Shown in pieces: positions 8,420 through 16,100 of a stretch of 32,700 nt of DNA. The stretch's first letter is position 1. Each line of letters starts with the position of its first letter. Source of the stretch: Gemmatimonadota bacterium (GTDB lineage Bacteria; Gemmatimonadota; Gemmatimonadetes; Longimicrobiales; Gaopeijiaceae); NCBI GenBank assembly GCA_009841165.1, contig VXMI01000225.1, forward strand, positions 1 through 32,700. The letters run 5' to 3'. The notes beneath the pieces are model-generated. The model was not told where the DNA came from. It was given only the letters and a program-made list of their open reading frames with translations, and did not search any database. The translations under genes and the position numbers were made by a program.

Positions 8420-9259
8420 TCACCATGGCAGCCAGGGATACTTCCGGAAGTCCGGCTTGCGCTTCTGCAGGTAGGCGTCCCGCCCCTCCTGGCCCTGTTC
8501 GGTCATGTAGAAGAGCAGCGTGGCGTTGCCGGCGAGTTCCTGCAGTCCCGCCTGCCCGTCCACATCCGCATTCATGGCCGACTTGAGCAGCCGGATCGCC
8601 AGCGGGCTGTGTTCGAGGATCTGTTGGGCCCAGCGGAAGCCCTCTTCCTCGAGCTCGTCCACCGGCACGACCTTGTTGACCAACCCCATCTCGAACGCCT
8701 CGGTGGCGTTGTACTGGCGGCACAGGTACCAGATCTCGCGCGCCTTCTTCTGTCCCACGATGCGCGCCAGGTAGGACGAACCGAACCCGCCGTCGAAGCT
8801 GCCCACCTTCGGGCCGGTCTGACCGAAGACGGCGTTCTCGGCGGCGAGGGTCAGGTCGCAGACGACGTGCAGCACGTGGCCGCCGCCGATCGCGTAGCCG
8901 GCCACCATGGCGATCACCGGCTTGGGCATCGTCCGGATCAGGCGCTGGAGCACCAGAACGTTCAGCCTGGGTACGCCGTCGCCCCCGACGTAGCCTGCGT
9001 CGCCGCGCACGCGCTGGTCGCCGCCCGAGCAGAACGCGTACTTGCCGTCCTTCGCGGGTCCTTCGCCCGTGAGCAGCACCACGCCGATCGACGGATCCTC
9101 GTTCGTGTCGTTGAAGGCGTCGAGCAGCTCGAAGAGGGTCTCGGGCCTGAAGGCGTTGCGCACCTCGGGCCGGTTGATCGCGATGCGCGCCACGCCGTCG
9201 CGCTTCATGTAGGTGATGTCCTGATAGGACTTGGCGGTCTGCCAGGTCGTCGGGGTCAT
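8420..9259 (-). CDS. menB: 1,4-Dihydroxy-2-naphthoyl-CoA synthase
   Basis: This crotonase-fold enzyme closes the second ring of o-succinylbenzoyl-CoA to 1,4-dihydroxy-2-naphthoyl-CoA. The 279-residue length is typical. Visible motifs are [12 protein letters not shown], the oxyanion-hole and substrate segments [15 protein letters not shown] and [10 protein letters not shown], the active-site stretch [21 protein letters not shown], and the C-terminal [15 protein letters not shown] that is diagnostic for MenB rather than other crotonases. The ATG overlaps the menD stop codon (ATGA at 9256-9259), so translation is likely coupled. Confidence 0.97.
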   Translation of the reverse strand: MTPTTWQTAKSYQDITYMKRDGVARIAINRPEVRNAFRPETLFELLDAFNDTNEDPSIGVVLLTGEGPAKDGKYAFCSGGDQRVRGDAGYVGGDGVPRLNVLVLQRLIRTMPKPVIAMVAGYAIGGGHVLHVVCDLTLAAENAVFGQTGPKVGSFDGGFGSSYLARIVGQKKAREIWYLCRQYNATEAFEMGLVNKVVPVDELEEEGFRWAQQILEHSPLAIRLLKSAMNADVDGQAGLQELAGNATLLFYMTEQGQEGRDAYLQKRKPDFRKYPWLPW

Positions 9260-11115
9260 GGTGTCTCTCGGTTGAGGAATCCCTGAAGGCGAAGGGCCAC
9301 CCGGTCGCGCACTTCACGGTGGCGGAGCCGGTTCGCGTCGCGGTCGGTGCGCACCCGCAACACCTCGGCTCCTGGACGCGCGACGGCCGCGGCGACGGCG
9401 GCTTCCAGCTCCTCCGGCGTGGTCACGTCGGTGAACGGCAGCCCGTACATCCGCGCCGCGTGCCGGAAATCGAGGCCGTGCGGGGTCGCGAAGTACGGCG
9501 TGAATACCGGCTCGAAGTCGCGGATCGGAAGCATATGGAAGATACCGCCGCCGTCGTTGTCCACCACCACGAACACGACGTTCAGGTCCCGGTCGCGCGC
9601 GGCGAGCAGGCCGTTCATGTCGTGGTAGAAGGCGATGTCGCCGACAAGCGCGGCCATCGGCCATGCACCGCCCGCGGCGCAGCCCAGCACGGTCGAGATC
9701 ACGCCGTCGATGCCGCTCGCGCCACGGTTGCCGAGGATCTGCAGGCCGCGGGGAGCGGGCCGCGCGTAGGCGTCCACGTCCCGCACGGGCATGGACGAGG
9801 AGACGAACAGTGTCGCTCCGGAGGGCAGGCCGCGTACTACGGCCGCCGCGTGGTCTCCCTCGTGGTCGGGCTGTGGCGGCACCTCGTCGATCGCGGCCCA
9901 GGTCGCCGCTTCGAGGTCGGTCCAGGAGCGGAGCCAGTCGGGCGAATCGGGGGTGGGCGATGGTGTCGGGGCCGCGTCAGCGTCCTCGTCTCCCGCAAGC
10001 GTGCCGAGAACGGTACCCGCCGACGCGTGGAGATAGTGGTCGGCCAGGCCCTGGTGGTCCTTTCTGTGCCCACCATCGTCGATCACCACCTGGATCGCAT
10101 CCGGCCACTCGGCGAGAGCGGCTTCCAGCGCCGCGGACGTCGGCGTGCGGCCCACGCGGATGATCAGATCGGGGGCGTACCGGTCGATCACCTCGGGCAG
10201 CCGGAGAAAGTGATGGTAGGCGCCGAGAACGGGAGAAGGCGAGATGGTGCCGGCGGCCGGATCGAAGCGGGCACCGGAGAGGGGGTCCGCAAGCGTCGGC
10301 ACGCCGCGAGCGACCGCGAACCGGGCGATCGCAGGGCCGTCCAGGCCGGGATCGCTCGAGGGTCCCGCCACCAGCAGAGGCCGACGCGCAACCCCCAGAC
10401 GGGACGCGAGGACCGCCTCCTGGTCGCGTCCGCGCCGCCGCCCTTCGCTTCTGCGACGCCACGGCCCCCTGGGGGTGACCCGGCCGTCCGCCACGGCCAC
10501 GGCAGCGGACAGGTCGAGAGACGGCTCCTCACCCGGGCCCGCCAGATCCAGGCTCTCCGCGGTTGCCGGTTCCAGAGGTTTGTCGAAGGGAACGTTCAGA
10601 TGTACGGGCCCTCCCGGCGGACCGAGCGCGTGCCGCGCGGCGCGGCGAGCGATCTCGCGGACCGAACTCTGCCCGCCGCCCTCCAGATCGTCGAGGGAAG
10701 GCATCGGCAAATCGGCTTCGAACCGCACGCGGTCTCCGAAGATCCCCGGCTGCGCAATCGTCTGGTTGGCGTCGGCCCCGCGCAGGTGCGGCGGGCGGTC
10801 GGCGGTGATCAGGACGAGAGGCACGTCCGACATGTCCGCCTCGACGACGGCGGGCAGGAGGTTGGCAACCGCGGTTCCGGACGTGGTGATCACGGCGGCC
10901 GGACCCAGGTTGGTGCGGCCGTAGCCCAGTGCGAAGAACGACGCGCAGCGCTCGTCCAGGTGAACCCGCGCGTTCAGCCCCGGAAGGGAACGCGACGCCA
11001 GCACCAGCGGACCTGAGCGCGACCCGGGCGCGATCTCCACCTCCTCGAGCCCGTACTCTGTCAACGCCTCCAGGAGTGCGCGGGCCCAGGCGAAATTGAG
11101 CTCCCCGGGGGTCAC
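9256..11115 (-). CDS. menD: SEPHCHC synthase (2-oxoglutarate decarboxylase step)
   Basis: This thiamine-diphosphate enzyme adds the succinyl semialdehyde unit from 2-oxoglutarate to isochorismate, the committed step of menaquinone synthesis. It is 619 residues. Glu55 in HLDER is the conserved cofactor-activating glutamate. [35 protein letters not shown] and NRGASGIDG are typical MenD blocks, and [14 protein letters not shown] plus [12 protein letters not shown] form the ThDP/Mg2+-binding motif. The start is a GTG at 11115, 7 bases after the menF stop; no in-frame ATG is better placed. A short Arg-rich stretch ([13 protein letters not shown], near 10440-10480) in the middle domain looks like a lineage-specific loop. 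The stop overlaps menB. Confidence 0.96.
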   Translation of the reverse strand: MTPGELNFAWARALLEALTEYGLEEVEIAPGSRSGPLVLASRSLPGLNARVHLDERCASFFALGYGRTNLGPAAVITTSGTAVANLLPAVVEADMSDVPLVLITADRPPHLRGADANQTIAQPGIFGDRVRFEADLPMPSLDDLEGGGQSSVREIARRAARHALGPPGGPVHLNVPFDKPLEPATAESLDLAGPGEEPSLDLSAAVAVADGRVTPRGPWRRRSEGRRRGRDQEAVLASRLGVARRPLLVAGPSSDPGLDGPAIARFAVARGVPTLADPLSGARFDPAAGTISPSPVLGAYHHFLRLPEVIDRYAPDLIIRVGRTPTSAALEAALAEWPDAIQVVIDDGGHRKDHQGLADHYLHASAGTVLGTLAGDEDADAAPTPSPTPDSPDWLRSWTDLEAATWAAIDEVPPQPDHEGDHAAAVVRGLPSGATLFVSSSMPVRDVDAYARPAPRGLQILGNRGASGIDGVISTVLGCAAGGAWPMAALVGDIAFYHDMNGLLAARDRDLNVVFVVVDNDGGGIFHMLPIRDFEPVFTPYFATPHGLDFRHAARMYGLPFTDVTTPEELEAAVAAAVARPGAEVLRVRTDRDANRLRHREVRDRVALRLQGFLNRETP

Positions 11116-11122
11116 GACGGAC

Positions 11123-12580
11123 CTACCCGGTCCCGACCGCGGTGCTCTCGGTGGCGCCTGCCCTGGCGATTGCGCCCAGCACCGGCCGGAACTTCAGCTC
11201 CGTCTCCTCCCATTCCAGGGCCGGATCCGACCCCGCCACAATGCCTGCGCCCGCAAAGAGCCGCCAATGCTCGCCCCTGCGGACGGCCGACCTCAGTGCG
11301 GGAACGAAGATGCCCTTCCCCTCGGAATCGAGGAATCCCACGGGACCCGCGTACCAGCCGCGATCGAAGTCCTCGCCGTCGGTGAGCACGGACCGGGCCA
11401 CATCGCGCGGGATTCCACAGACCGCGGGGTTTGGGTGAAGCGATGCGAGGATGTTGAGAAGCGAGATCCCCGGCGGCACCTCGGCTGCGATTTTCGTTTC
11501 GAGGTGCTGTATCCGGGCGAGGGCCAGGACATGAGGCTCGACATCCCGTTTCACCGTGCACCCCAGCCGCCTCAGGCGCGCCACGACGTCCCGAACCACG
11601 AAGTCCTGCTCTGCCCGGTCCTTGGCGCTGTCCAGAAGATCCTGCGCCAACTGCGCGGTTTCCACGGAGTCGGCCCCGACCCTCACGCTGCCCGCGACAG
11701 CGGTCGCCTTTGCCACGCCGTCGGCCAGCGTCGCGATTGTCTCCGGAGCCGCGCCGACGATGGCTTCTCCAGGTTCGGGCTCGAAGAGGAAGACATAGCT
11801 GCCGTGGTTCTCCTCCCACAGCGCGATCACGAGATCGGCAGGTTCCAGGGACTGCACAGGCGCGACTTCGAGTATCCTCGCCAGCACGATCTTCTCCGCG
11901 TCGCCGGCCCCGATCTTGCCCAGCGCCTGCCAGACCATGCGTCCCCATGTCGCGCGATCCGTGCCGAAGACGCGGGCAGGGGGAGCGGAAGATGCCGGTC
12001 CGCCAAAGCCGGCAACCGCGTCCCCACCCGGGGGTGAGCCCGCTACGCCACGCACGACCCCGTGTCCCGACGCCGCTGCCCGTTCCAGAAGTTCGGCCCA
12101 GCGCCGCCAATTCCGCTGGGCGCCATCCGGCGTGCGGCCCCGCACGACCAGCGAGCACCGTCCGTCGGCGGGACGATGCTCCAACTCGACCTCCGGCAGA
12201 TGGAAGAGCGCCGGAGGGAACGACGACCACACGGGATCCGCCTTTCGCCTTGGCGAAAAGGCGAACCCTCCGAAGATGCGCGGCCGGCAATCCGCGGAGA
12301 CACGCGGCCGACCGTTTGTGGGCCCCTCCGGGCGGCCCCTGGCGGGCAGTACGCGGCTGAACAGCCGTCGCGACTCATCCTGCACCGAGCCGAACCGCGA
12401 GCTCGCAACGTCCGGGGCGCCGTGTGGGACCGAGACCTGTCCCAGAAGCCCCGCGTGCGCCACCCATCTGTCGCCCGCGGCCCAGAAGCCCCGTGGCTTC
12501 CCCGCGCTGCGGTCCAGCAGGACGCAGGGCGACACGGGGGCCACGTCGCCCCGGATCTCGTAGAGGCGTGCGGAACTCAT
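11123..12580 (-). CDS. menF: Isochorismate synthase
   Basis: This chorismate-utilising enzyme isomerises chorismate to isochorismate, the entry to menaquinone synthesis. From the ATG at 12580 it has 485 residues. The frame stays open further upstream through the antisense of the neighbouring lipoprotein, but homology begins only after this ATG. Family blocks are RIFGGFAFSP, ALGKIGAGDAEKIVLAR (with the general-base lysine region), SYVFLFEPEPGEAIVGAAPE, ASLHPNPAVCGIP, GWYAGPVGFLDSEGKGIFV and AGAGIVAGSDPALEWEETE with the Mg2+-binding glutamates. Position directly upstream of menD favours MenF over salicylate or anthranilate synthases. The lipoprotein gene ends 37 bases upstream. Confidence 0.93.
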   Translation of the reverse strand: MSSARLYEIRGDVAPVSPCVLLDRSAGKPRGFWAAGDRWVAHAGLLGQVSVPHGAPDVASSRFGSVQDESRRLFSRVLPARGRPEGPTNGRPRVSADCRPRIFGGFAFSPRRKADPVWSSFPPALFHLPEVELEHRPADGRCSLVVRGRTPDGAQRNWRRWAELLERAAASGHGVVRGVAGSPPGGDAVAGFGGPASSAPPARVFGTDRATWGRMVWQALGKIGAGDAEKIVLARILEVAPVQSLEPADLVIALWEENHGSYVFLFEPEPGEAIVGAAPETIATLADGVAKATAVAGSVRVGADSVETAQLAQDLLDSAKDRAEQDFVVRDVVARLRRLGCTVKRDVEPHVLALARIQHLETKIAAEVPPGISLLNILASLHPNPAVCGIPRDVARSVLTDGEDFDRGWYAGPVGFLDSEGKGIFVPALRSAVRRGEHWRLFAGAGIVAGSDPALEWEETELKFRPVLGAIARAGATESTAVGTG

Positions 12581-12617
12581 GAAGGGCTTGCCGGAGCGCG
12601 CGGGGCGGGAGCGTGAA

Positions 12618-13118
12618 TCAGAGGTGGTCCACCGGCCCCTGGAGCTCGTACTGCTCCTGCTCCCCGGACGGACCGGTGATGTTCGAGACACCGCAGTTGG
12701 CCAGGAGCGCCTGTGCATCCGACCTCCCGCTGTCGGACGGCGCAATGATGTCCTCTCCCTGCTCCGGCTCATCGCTGAGCCCGGCCAGCAGGTCCGCATC
12801 CTGTTCCGCGACCCGTGAGGCCACGACCCTGAGGTTGGTCTCACCCGTCGCGGGATTGTCGAATGCGGTGGCCGTGAGCAGATCGTGGTAGGTATTGCCG
12901 GTGAAGATCTGCGTGCCCAGCCCGGAGGTCTGTTTGCGACCCCTGATGAACCCGGCGTCGCTGTTTCCGTCTTCGATCGTGTAGCCCATGATGTTGAGCT
13001 GTGCGACCGCGCACTGGTATGCAGTCTCCCTCCCCGGCGGCGCCACGCCGTAAAAGGACACGGGAGCCGAGGAGCAGGCCACGGTGAGAAGCGCGGCAAG
13101 GGCGGTGTACGTCTTCAT
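12618..13118 (-). CDS. Small predicted lipoprotein upstream of the men operon
   Basis: This 166-residue protein begins MKTYTALAALLTVACSS, a short signal peptide with a plausible lipobox and lipidated Cys15. The mature part has a region with conserved look (IMGYTIEDGNSDAGFIRGRK, then TATAFDNPATGETNLRVVASRV) suggesting alternating strand/helix packing, and an acidic Gly/Ser/Glu-rich C-terminus. I do not recognise the family. It lies 37 bases before menF on the same strand and could be the first gene of the men transcript, but a menaquinone role is not implied. A possible promoter lies at 13155-13184. Confidence 0.7.
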   Translation of the reverse strand: MKTYTALAALLTVACSSAPVSFYGVAPPGRETAYQCAVAQLNIMGYTIEDGNSDAGFIRGRKQTSGLGTQIFTGNTYHDLLTATAFDNPATGETNLRVVASRVAEQDADLLAGLSDEPEQGEDIIAPSDSGRSDAQALLANCGVSNITGPSGEQEQYELQGPVDHL

Positions 13119-13154
13119 GGTGCCATCTCTCAGTCAAACGCTGGTTTGCGACCC

Positions 13155-13184
13155 ATCATAACATATAGGTTTACGAGATGTCAG
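13155..13184 (-). promoter_or_regulatory. Candidate sigma-70-type promoter for lipoprotein-men operon
   Basis: Read on the minus strand, CTGACA (13184-13179) and TATGAT (13160-13155) are separated by 18 bases in the AT-richer gap between divergent genes. Transcription would start about 30 bases before the lipoprotein ATG. The -35 hexamer overlaps the annotated ppk start codon, so either promoter use interferes with ppk translation initiation or ppk starts further downstream. No equally good plus-strand promoter is visible in this 59-base gap. Confidence 0.4.
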
Positions 13185-15472
13185 AGTCGGTCCAGACACG
13201 GTTGAATCACGGGGAGGGTGCCCGTGCCGAGCGCACGAAGGACTCCACCGCGCCTGCATCCCGGGTGGACGCGCGTTCCGCCAGGGGCACGGAAGCTCCG
13301 GTTTTCCGTACCCCGGCCGACCCCACACCGATCCCGCGCACGACGGACGGCCCCCACGACCTGGACCGGCCGGAGTACTATCTCAACCGTGAGCTGACCT
13401 GGCTGAACTTCAACTTCCGGGTGCTGCACGAGGCGGAAGACCCCAGGACTCCCGTGCTGGAGCGGCTGAAGTTTCTGGCCATCGTGGGCTCCAACCTCGA
13501 CGAGTTCTTCATGAAGCGGATCGGGGGGCTCAAGCAGCAGGTCGAGGCCGGGATCACGGGGCGCACGGTTGACGGCCGCACGCCCGGCGAACAGATCGAG
13601 CAAGGCTACGAGGTCGTGGACCGGCTGGAAGCGCGGCAGCGGGAACTGGGGCGCAAAATCGTGGCGGCGCTCGCCGCCGAGGGGATCCGGGTCGCCGATT
13701 GGCGGGAACTCACCGCGCAGCAGAGGAAATGGCTCCGCAGGCACTACGTGAGGAACATCTACCCGCTGGTGACACCTCAGGCCACCGATCCCGCACACCC
13801 CTTCCCTTTCATCTCCAACCTCTCTCTCAACCTGCTGGTCACCCTGCGGTATCCGGATGACGAACACAGCCTTGTGGCGAGGGTGAAGGTGCCGGTCGGA
13901 GCGGGCATACCCCGTCTCGTGAGGATCGAGGATTCCTCGGTCTTCGTTCCGCTCGAGAGCGTGATGGCCAACAATCTGGACCTGCTCTTTCCGGGCATGG
14001 AGATCCTGTCGTGCGAGTACTTCCGGGTCACCCGCAACGCGATCTACGATGTCGAGGAGGACATGGCCGACGACCTGCTCGCGCTCATCGAGAAGGGCCT
14101 GCGCAAGCAGCGTCTGGCGCCGATCGTGCGGTTGCAGGTCGACCGCGACTTCGACCCGGGGCGCCTCCAGATGATCGCCGGCATGCTTGGACTGAAGGAC
14201 TCCGATGTCTTCCATGGCGACGGGCTCCTCGGGCTCCGCGACCTGATGGAGCTGCACGACCTGCCCCGGCCCGATCTGAAGGATCTGCCGCACCAGCCCT
14301 CGCAGCACCCCGATCTGCTGACCGAGCGCCCGATCTTTCACATCATCCGAGAGGAGGGCCCGCTGCTTCTGCACCACCCCTACCAGGCGTTCGACACGTC
14401 GGTGCAGCGGTTTGTGCGTGAAGCCGCGCACGACCCCAGGGTGCGGGCGATCAAGATGACCTTCTACCGCATGGCCCCGCGCAGCAGCATCATCGACCAC
14501 CTCGTGCACGCCGCCCGGCACGGCAAGCAGGTCGCCGTCGTGATCGAGCTCAGGGCGCGCTTCGACGAGGCCGCCAACATCCAGTGGGCGAACGCGCTGG
14601 CCTCGCACGGAATCCACGTCACCTACGGAGTGCTGGGACTCAAGACGCACTGCAAGGTCACGCTGGTGGTGCGCCAGGATCAGGACGGCTTGCGGCGCTA
14701 CGCGCACGTGGGAACCGGGAACTACCACGCCGGGACGGCACGCCTTTACTGCGACCACGGGATACTGACCTGCGATTCGGCGATCGGAGCCGACCTGACG
14801 GAGTTGTTCAACTACCTCACCACCGGGTATCGCCCGAAGCGGAAATACTGGAAGCTCCTGCCGGCGCCCAAGTTCCTGCGGCCCGCCATCCTGAAACGCA
14901 TCAAGCGCGAGATCAAGGTTCACTCGGACGAGTTCCCGGGGCACATCCAGTTCCAGATGAACGCACTGGAGGACCCCGAGGTGACGCGCTCTCTCTACGA
15001 GGCTTCCGCCCGTGGCGTGACCGTCGACCTGATCGTGCGCGACAGCTGCCGCATACGGCCCGGCATTCCCGGCCTTTCCGAGAACATCCGTGTGGTCAGC
15101 ATCGTCGGGCGCTTCCTGCAGCATTCCCGCATTTACTACTTCCGCAACGGCGGCGACGAGGAGTACTACATCGGGTCCGCCGACTGCATGAGCCGCAACC
15201 TCAGCGCGCGGGTGGAAGCGCTGGTGCCGGTCGAGGACCCGGCGCTCCGCAGTGAACTCCGGCAGGTCCTGGACATCCAGATGTCGGACCGCCGGTGCGC
15301 CTGGGAGATGGCGGCCGACGGCAGCTACACGCAGCGGACTCCGGTGTCGCGGAAGCAGACCTGTACCTTCGAAACGATGATCGCGTGGGCGCACGCCCGC
15401 GAGTTCGAGGGCACCAGACTGCGCAGCCGGCTGGCGCGCGGGCCCAGGAAAAGACGGCGGTGGAAGGGATGA
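13178..15472 (+). CDS. ppk1: Polyphosphate kinase 1
   Basis: This enzyme reversibly polymerises the gamma-phosphate of ATP into polyphosphate, a stress and energy store. The 764-residue protein shows the PPK1 order: N domain (YYLNRELTWLNFNFRVLHEA), helical domain (NLDEFFMKRIGGLKQQ), and two phospholipase-D-like catalytic domains with MTFYRMAPRSSIIDHL, HVGTGNYHAGTARLY (His510 in the conserved phosphohistidine position) and CDHG (His527), then DSCRIRPGIPGLSENIRVVSIVGRFLQHSRIYYF. About 65 charged, Pro/Ala-rich residues precede the usual start of homology, and the upstream Shine-Dalgarno is weak (AGGT at 13167-13170), so the true start could be downstream. The stop overlaps the following lipoprotein gene (ATGA at 15469-15472). 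Confidence 0.95.
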   Translation: MSESVQTRLNHGEGARAERTKDSTAPASRVDARSARGTEAPVFRTPADPTPIPRTTDGPHDLDRPEYYLNRELTWLNFNFRVLHEAEDPRTPVLERLKFLAIVGSNLDEFFMKRIGGLKQQVEAGITGRTVDGRTPGEQIEQGYEVVDRLEARQRELGRKIVAALAAEGIRVADWRELTAQQRKWLRRHYVRNIYPLVTPQATDPAHPFPFISNLSLNLLVTLRYPDDEHSLVARVKVPVGAGIPRLVRIEDSSVFVPLESVMANNLDLLFPGMEILSCEYFRVTRNAIYDVEEDMADDLLALIEKGLRKQRLAPIVRLQVDRDFDPGRLQMIAGMLGLKDSDVFHGDGLLGLRDLMELHDLPRPDLKDLPHQPSQHPDLLTERPIFHIIREEGPLLLHHPYQAFDTSVQRFVREAAHDPRVRAIKMTFYRMAPRSSIIDHLVHAARHGKQVAVVIELRARFDEAANIQWANALASHGIHVTYGVLGLKTHCKVTLVVRQDQDGLRRYAHVGTGNYHAGTARLYCDHGILTCDSAIGADLTELFNYLTTGYRPKRKYWKLLPAPKFLRPAILKRIKREIKVHSDEFPGHIQFQMNALEDPEVTRSLYEASARGVTVDLIVRDSCRIRPGIPGLSENIRVVSIVGRFLQHSRIYYFRNGGDEEYYIGSADCMSRNLSARVEALVPVEDPALRSELRQVLDIQMSDRRCAWEMAADGSYTQRTPVSRKQTCTFETMIAWAHAREFEGTRLRSRLARGPRKRRRWKG

Positions 15473-15882
15473 GGTACCGTGGGCGCCTCCGGGTCGCCGG
15501 GCTGTTGCTGCCCGGTGTGTGGGCTGCGGCGGGAGGCTGCGTGACGCCGGGAGGAAGCCCCGCCCGGTTCGGCGGATCGGACGTGATCACCTTCGAGGAA
15601 GTCCGCGAGACCAGCGCCAACGACGCCCACCAGGTAGTCCAGCTGCTGCGCCCCAGGTGGCTGCGGCCCCGCTCGGCGCCCTCCCTCACGAACGCTGGCG
15701 GCGGCTACGCCAGGATCTATGTGGACAACGTGCCGCTTGACGGTGGGACCCGGGCCCTCAGCACGGTGCCGGTGGGCGACATCCGCGAGATCCGCTACAT
15801 CAGTCCTGCCGACGCCACCACCCGCTTCGGAACCGGACACGCCGGGGGAGTGATCATGGTGCTGACGAGGACGGGGGGGTAG
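15469..15882 (+). CDS. Small lipoprotein resembling an isolated TonB-receptor plug
   Basis: The ATG at 15469 overlaps the ppk1 TGA, giving 137 residues and likely translational coupling. The N-terminus (RLRVAGLLLPGVWAAAGGC) is a signal peptide with a possible lipidated Cys24. The mature part ends RFGTGHAGGVIMVLTRTG, which lines up with LYGTEASNGVIQIFTKRG in the plug of SusC at 16101-19151. YARIYVDNVPLDG likewise resembles the PVIFVDGVRVD segment of that plug. There is no barrel. Function is unknown; a plug-fold adaptor, receptor partner or decoy is conceivable. Association with polyphosphate kinase may be only positional. Confidence 0.72.
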   Translation: MRYRGRLRVAGLLLPGVWAAAGGCVTPGGSPARFGGSDVITFEEVRETSANDAHQVVQLLRPRWLRPRSAPSLTNAGGGYARIYVDNVPLDGGTRALSTVPVGDIREIRYISPADATTRFGTGHAGGVIMVLTRTGG

Positions 15883-16100
15883 GCGGGCGCCCTCATCCCC
15901 TGAGCGGGGGGGCGTTTGCCACGTAAGCCGGGGCGTTCCAACACTCGCAACCTGCGGTTTTGGGGCAGGTCTTGAAGCCGATTGGTTGCATACAAATACG
16001 CATGCGTATACTAATGAATCGAACCTCGTGAGCGAGCCGGGGCTCGGACCTGAGTTGGGGGGAGTGCTGGTCTCGTTCCCCTGACCCCCGGAGGTGGACC
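15883..16100 (+). promoter_or_regulatory. Intergenic region and candidate promoter of the susCD locus
   Basis: This 218-base gap is the longest non-coding stretch. It contains an AT-richer segment with TTGGTT (15982-15987) or TTGCAT (15986-15991) as possible -35 and TATACT (16007-16012) as possible -10; the spacers of 19 or 15 bases are both suboptimal. A small stem, ACCTGC (15950-15955) with GCAGGT (15965-15970), lies upstream without a following U-run, so I do not call it a terminator. Nothing resembling a small protein or RNA gene is evident. Confidence 0.4.
15996..16009. promoter_or_regulatory. 14-bp perfect palindrome, probable operator
   Basis: ATACGCATGCGTAT is a perfect inverted repeat located about 92 bases before the susC ATG and touching the likely -10 element TATACT (16007-16012). 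Position and symmetry suit a dimeric repressor or activator of the susCD-peptidase operon. The regulator is not encoded in this window. Confidence 0.45.

Noticed and set aside
9319..11016. A 565-codon plus-strand frame opposite menD
   Set aside because: Antisense shadow of a certain gene; composition dominated by Arg, Gly and Val.
12239..12263. Hairpin with arms CGCCTTTCGCC and GGCGAAAAGGCG around TT
   Set aside because: It lies inside conserved menF coding sequence (GGFAFSPRRKAD), has one mismatch in arm length and no U-run; probably coincidental.
13181..15394. A 737-codon open frame on the minus strand opposite ppk1
   Set aside because: It mirrors the codon pattern of ppk1 in a GC-rich sequence; the translation has no recognisable domain and is rich in residues expected from antisense of a conserved gene.
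15950..15970. Possible terminator stem ACCTGC/GCAGGT after the plug-like lipoprotein gene
   Set aside because: The stem is only 6 bp with a 9-base loop and lacks a following T-run.
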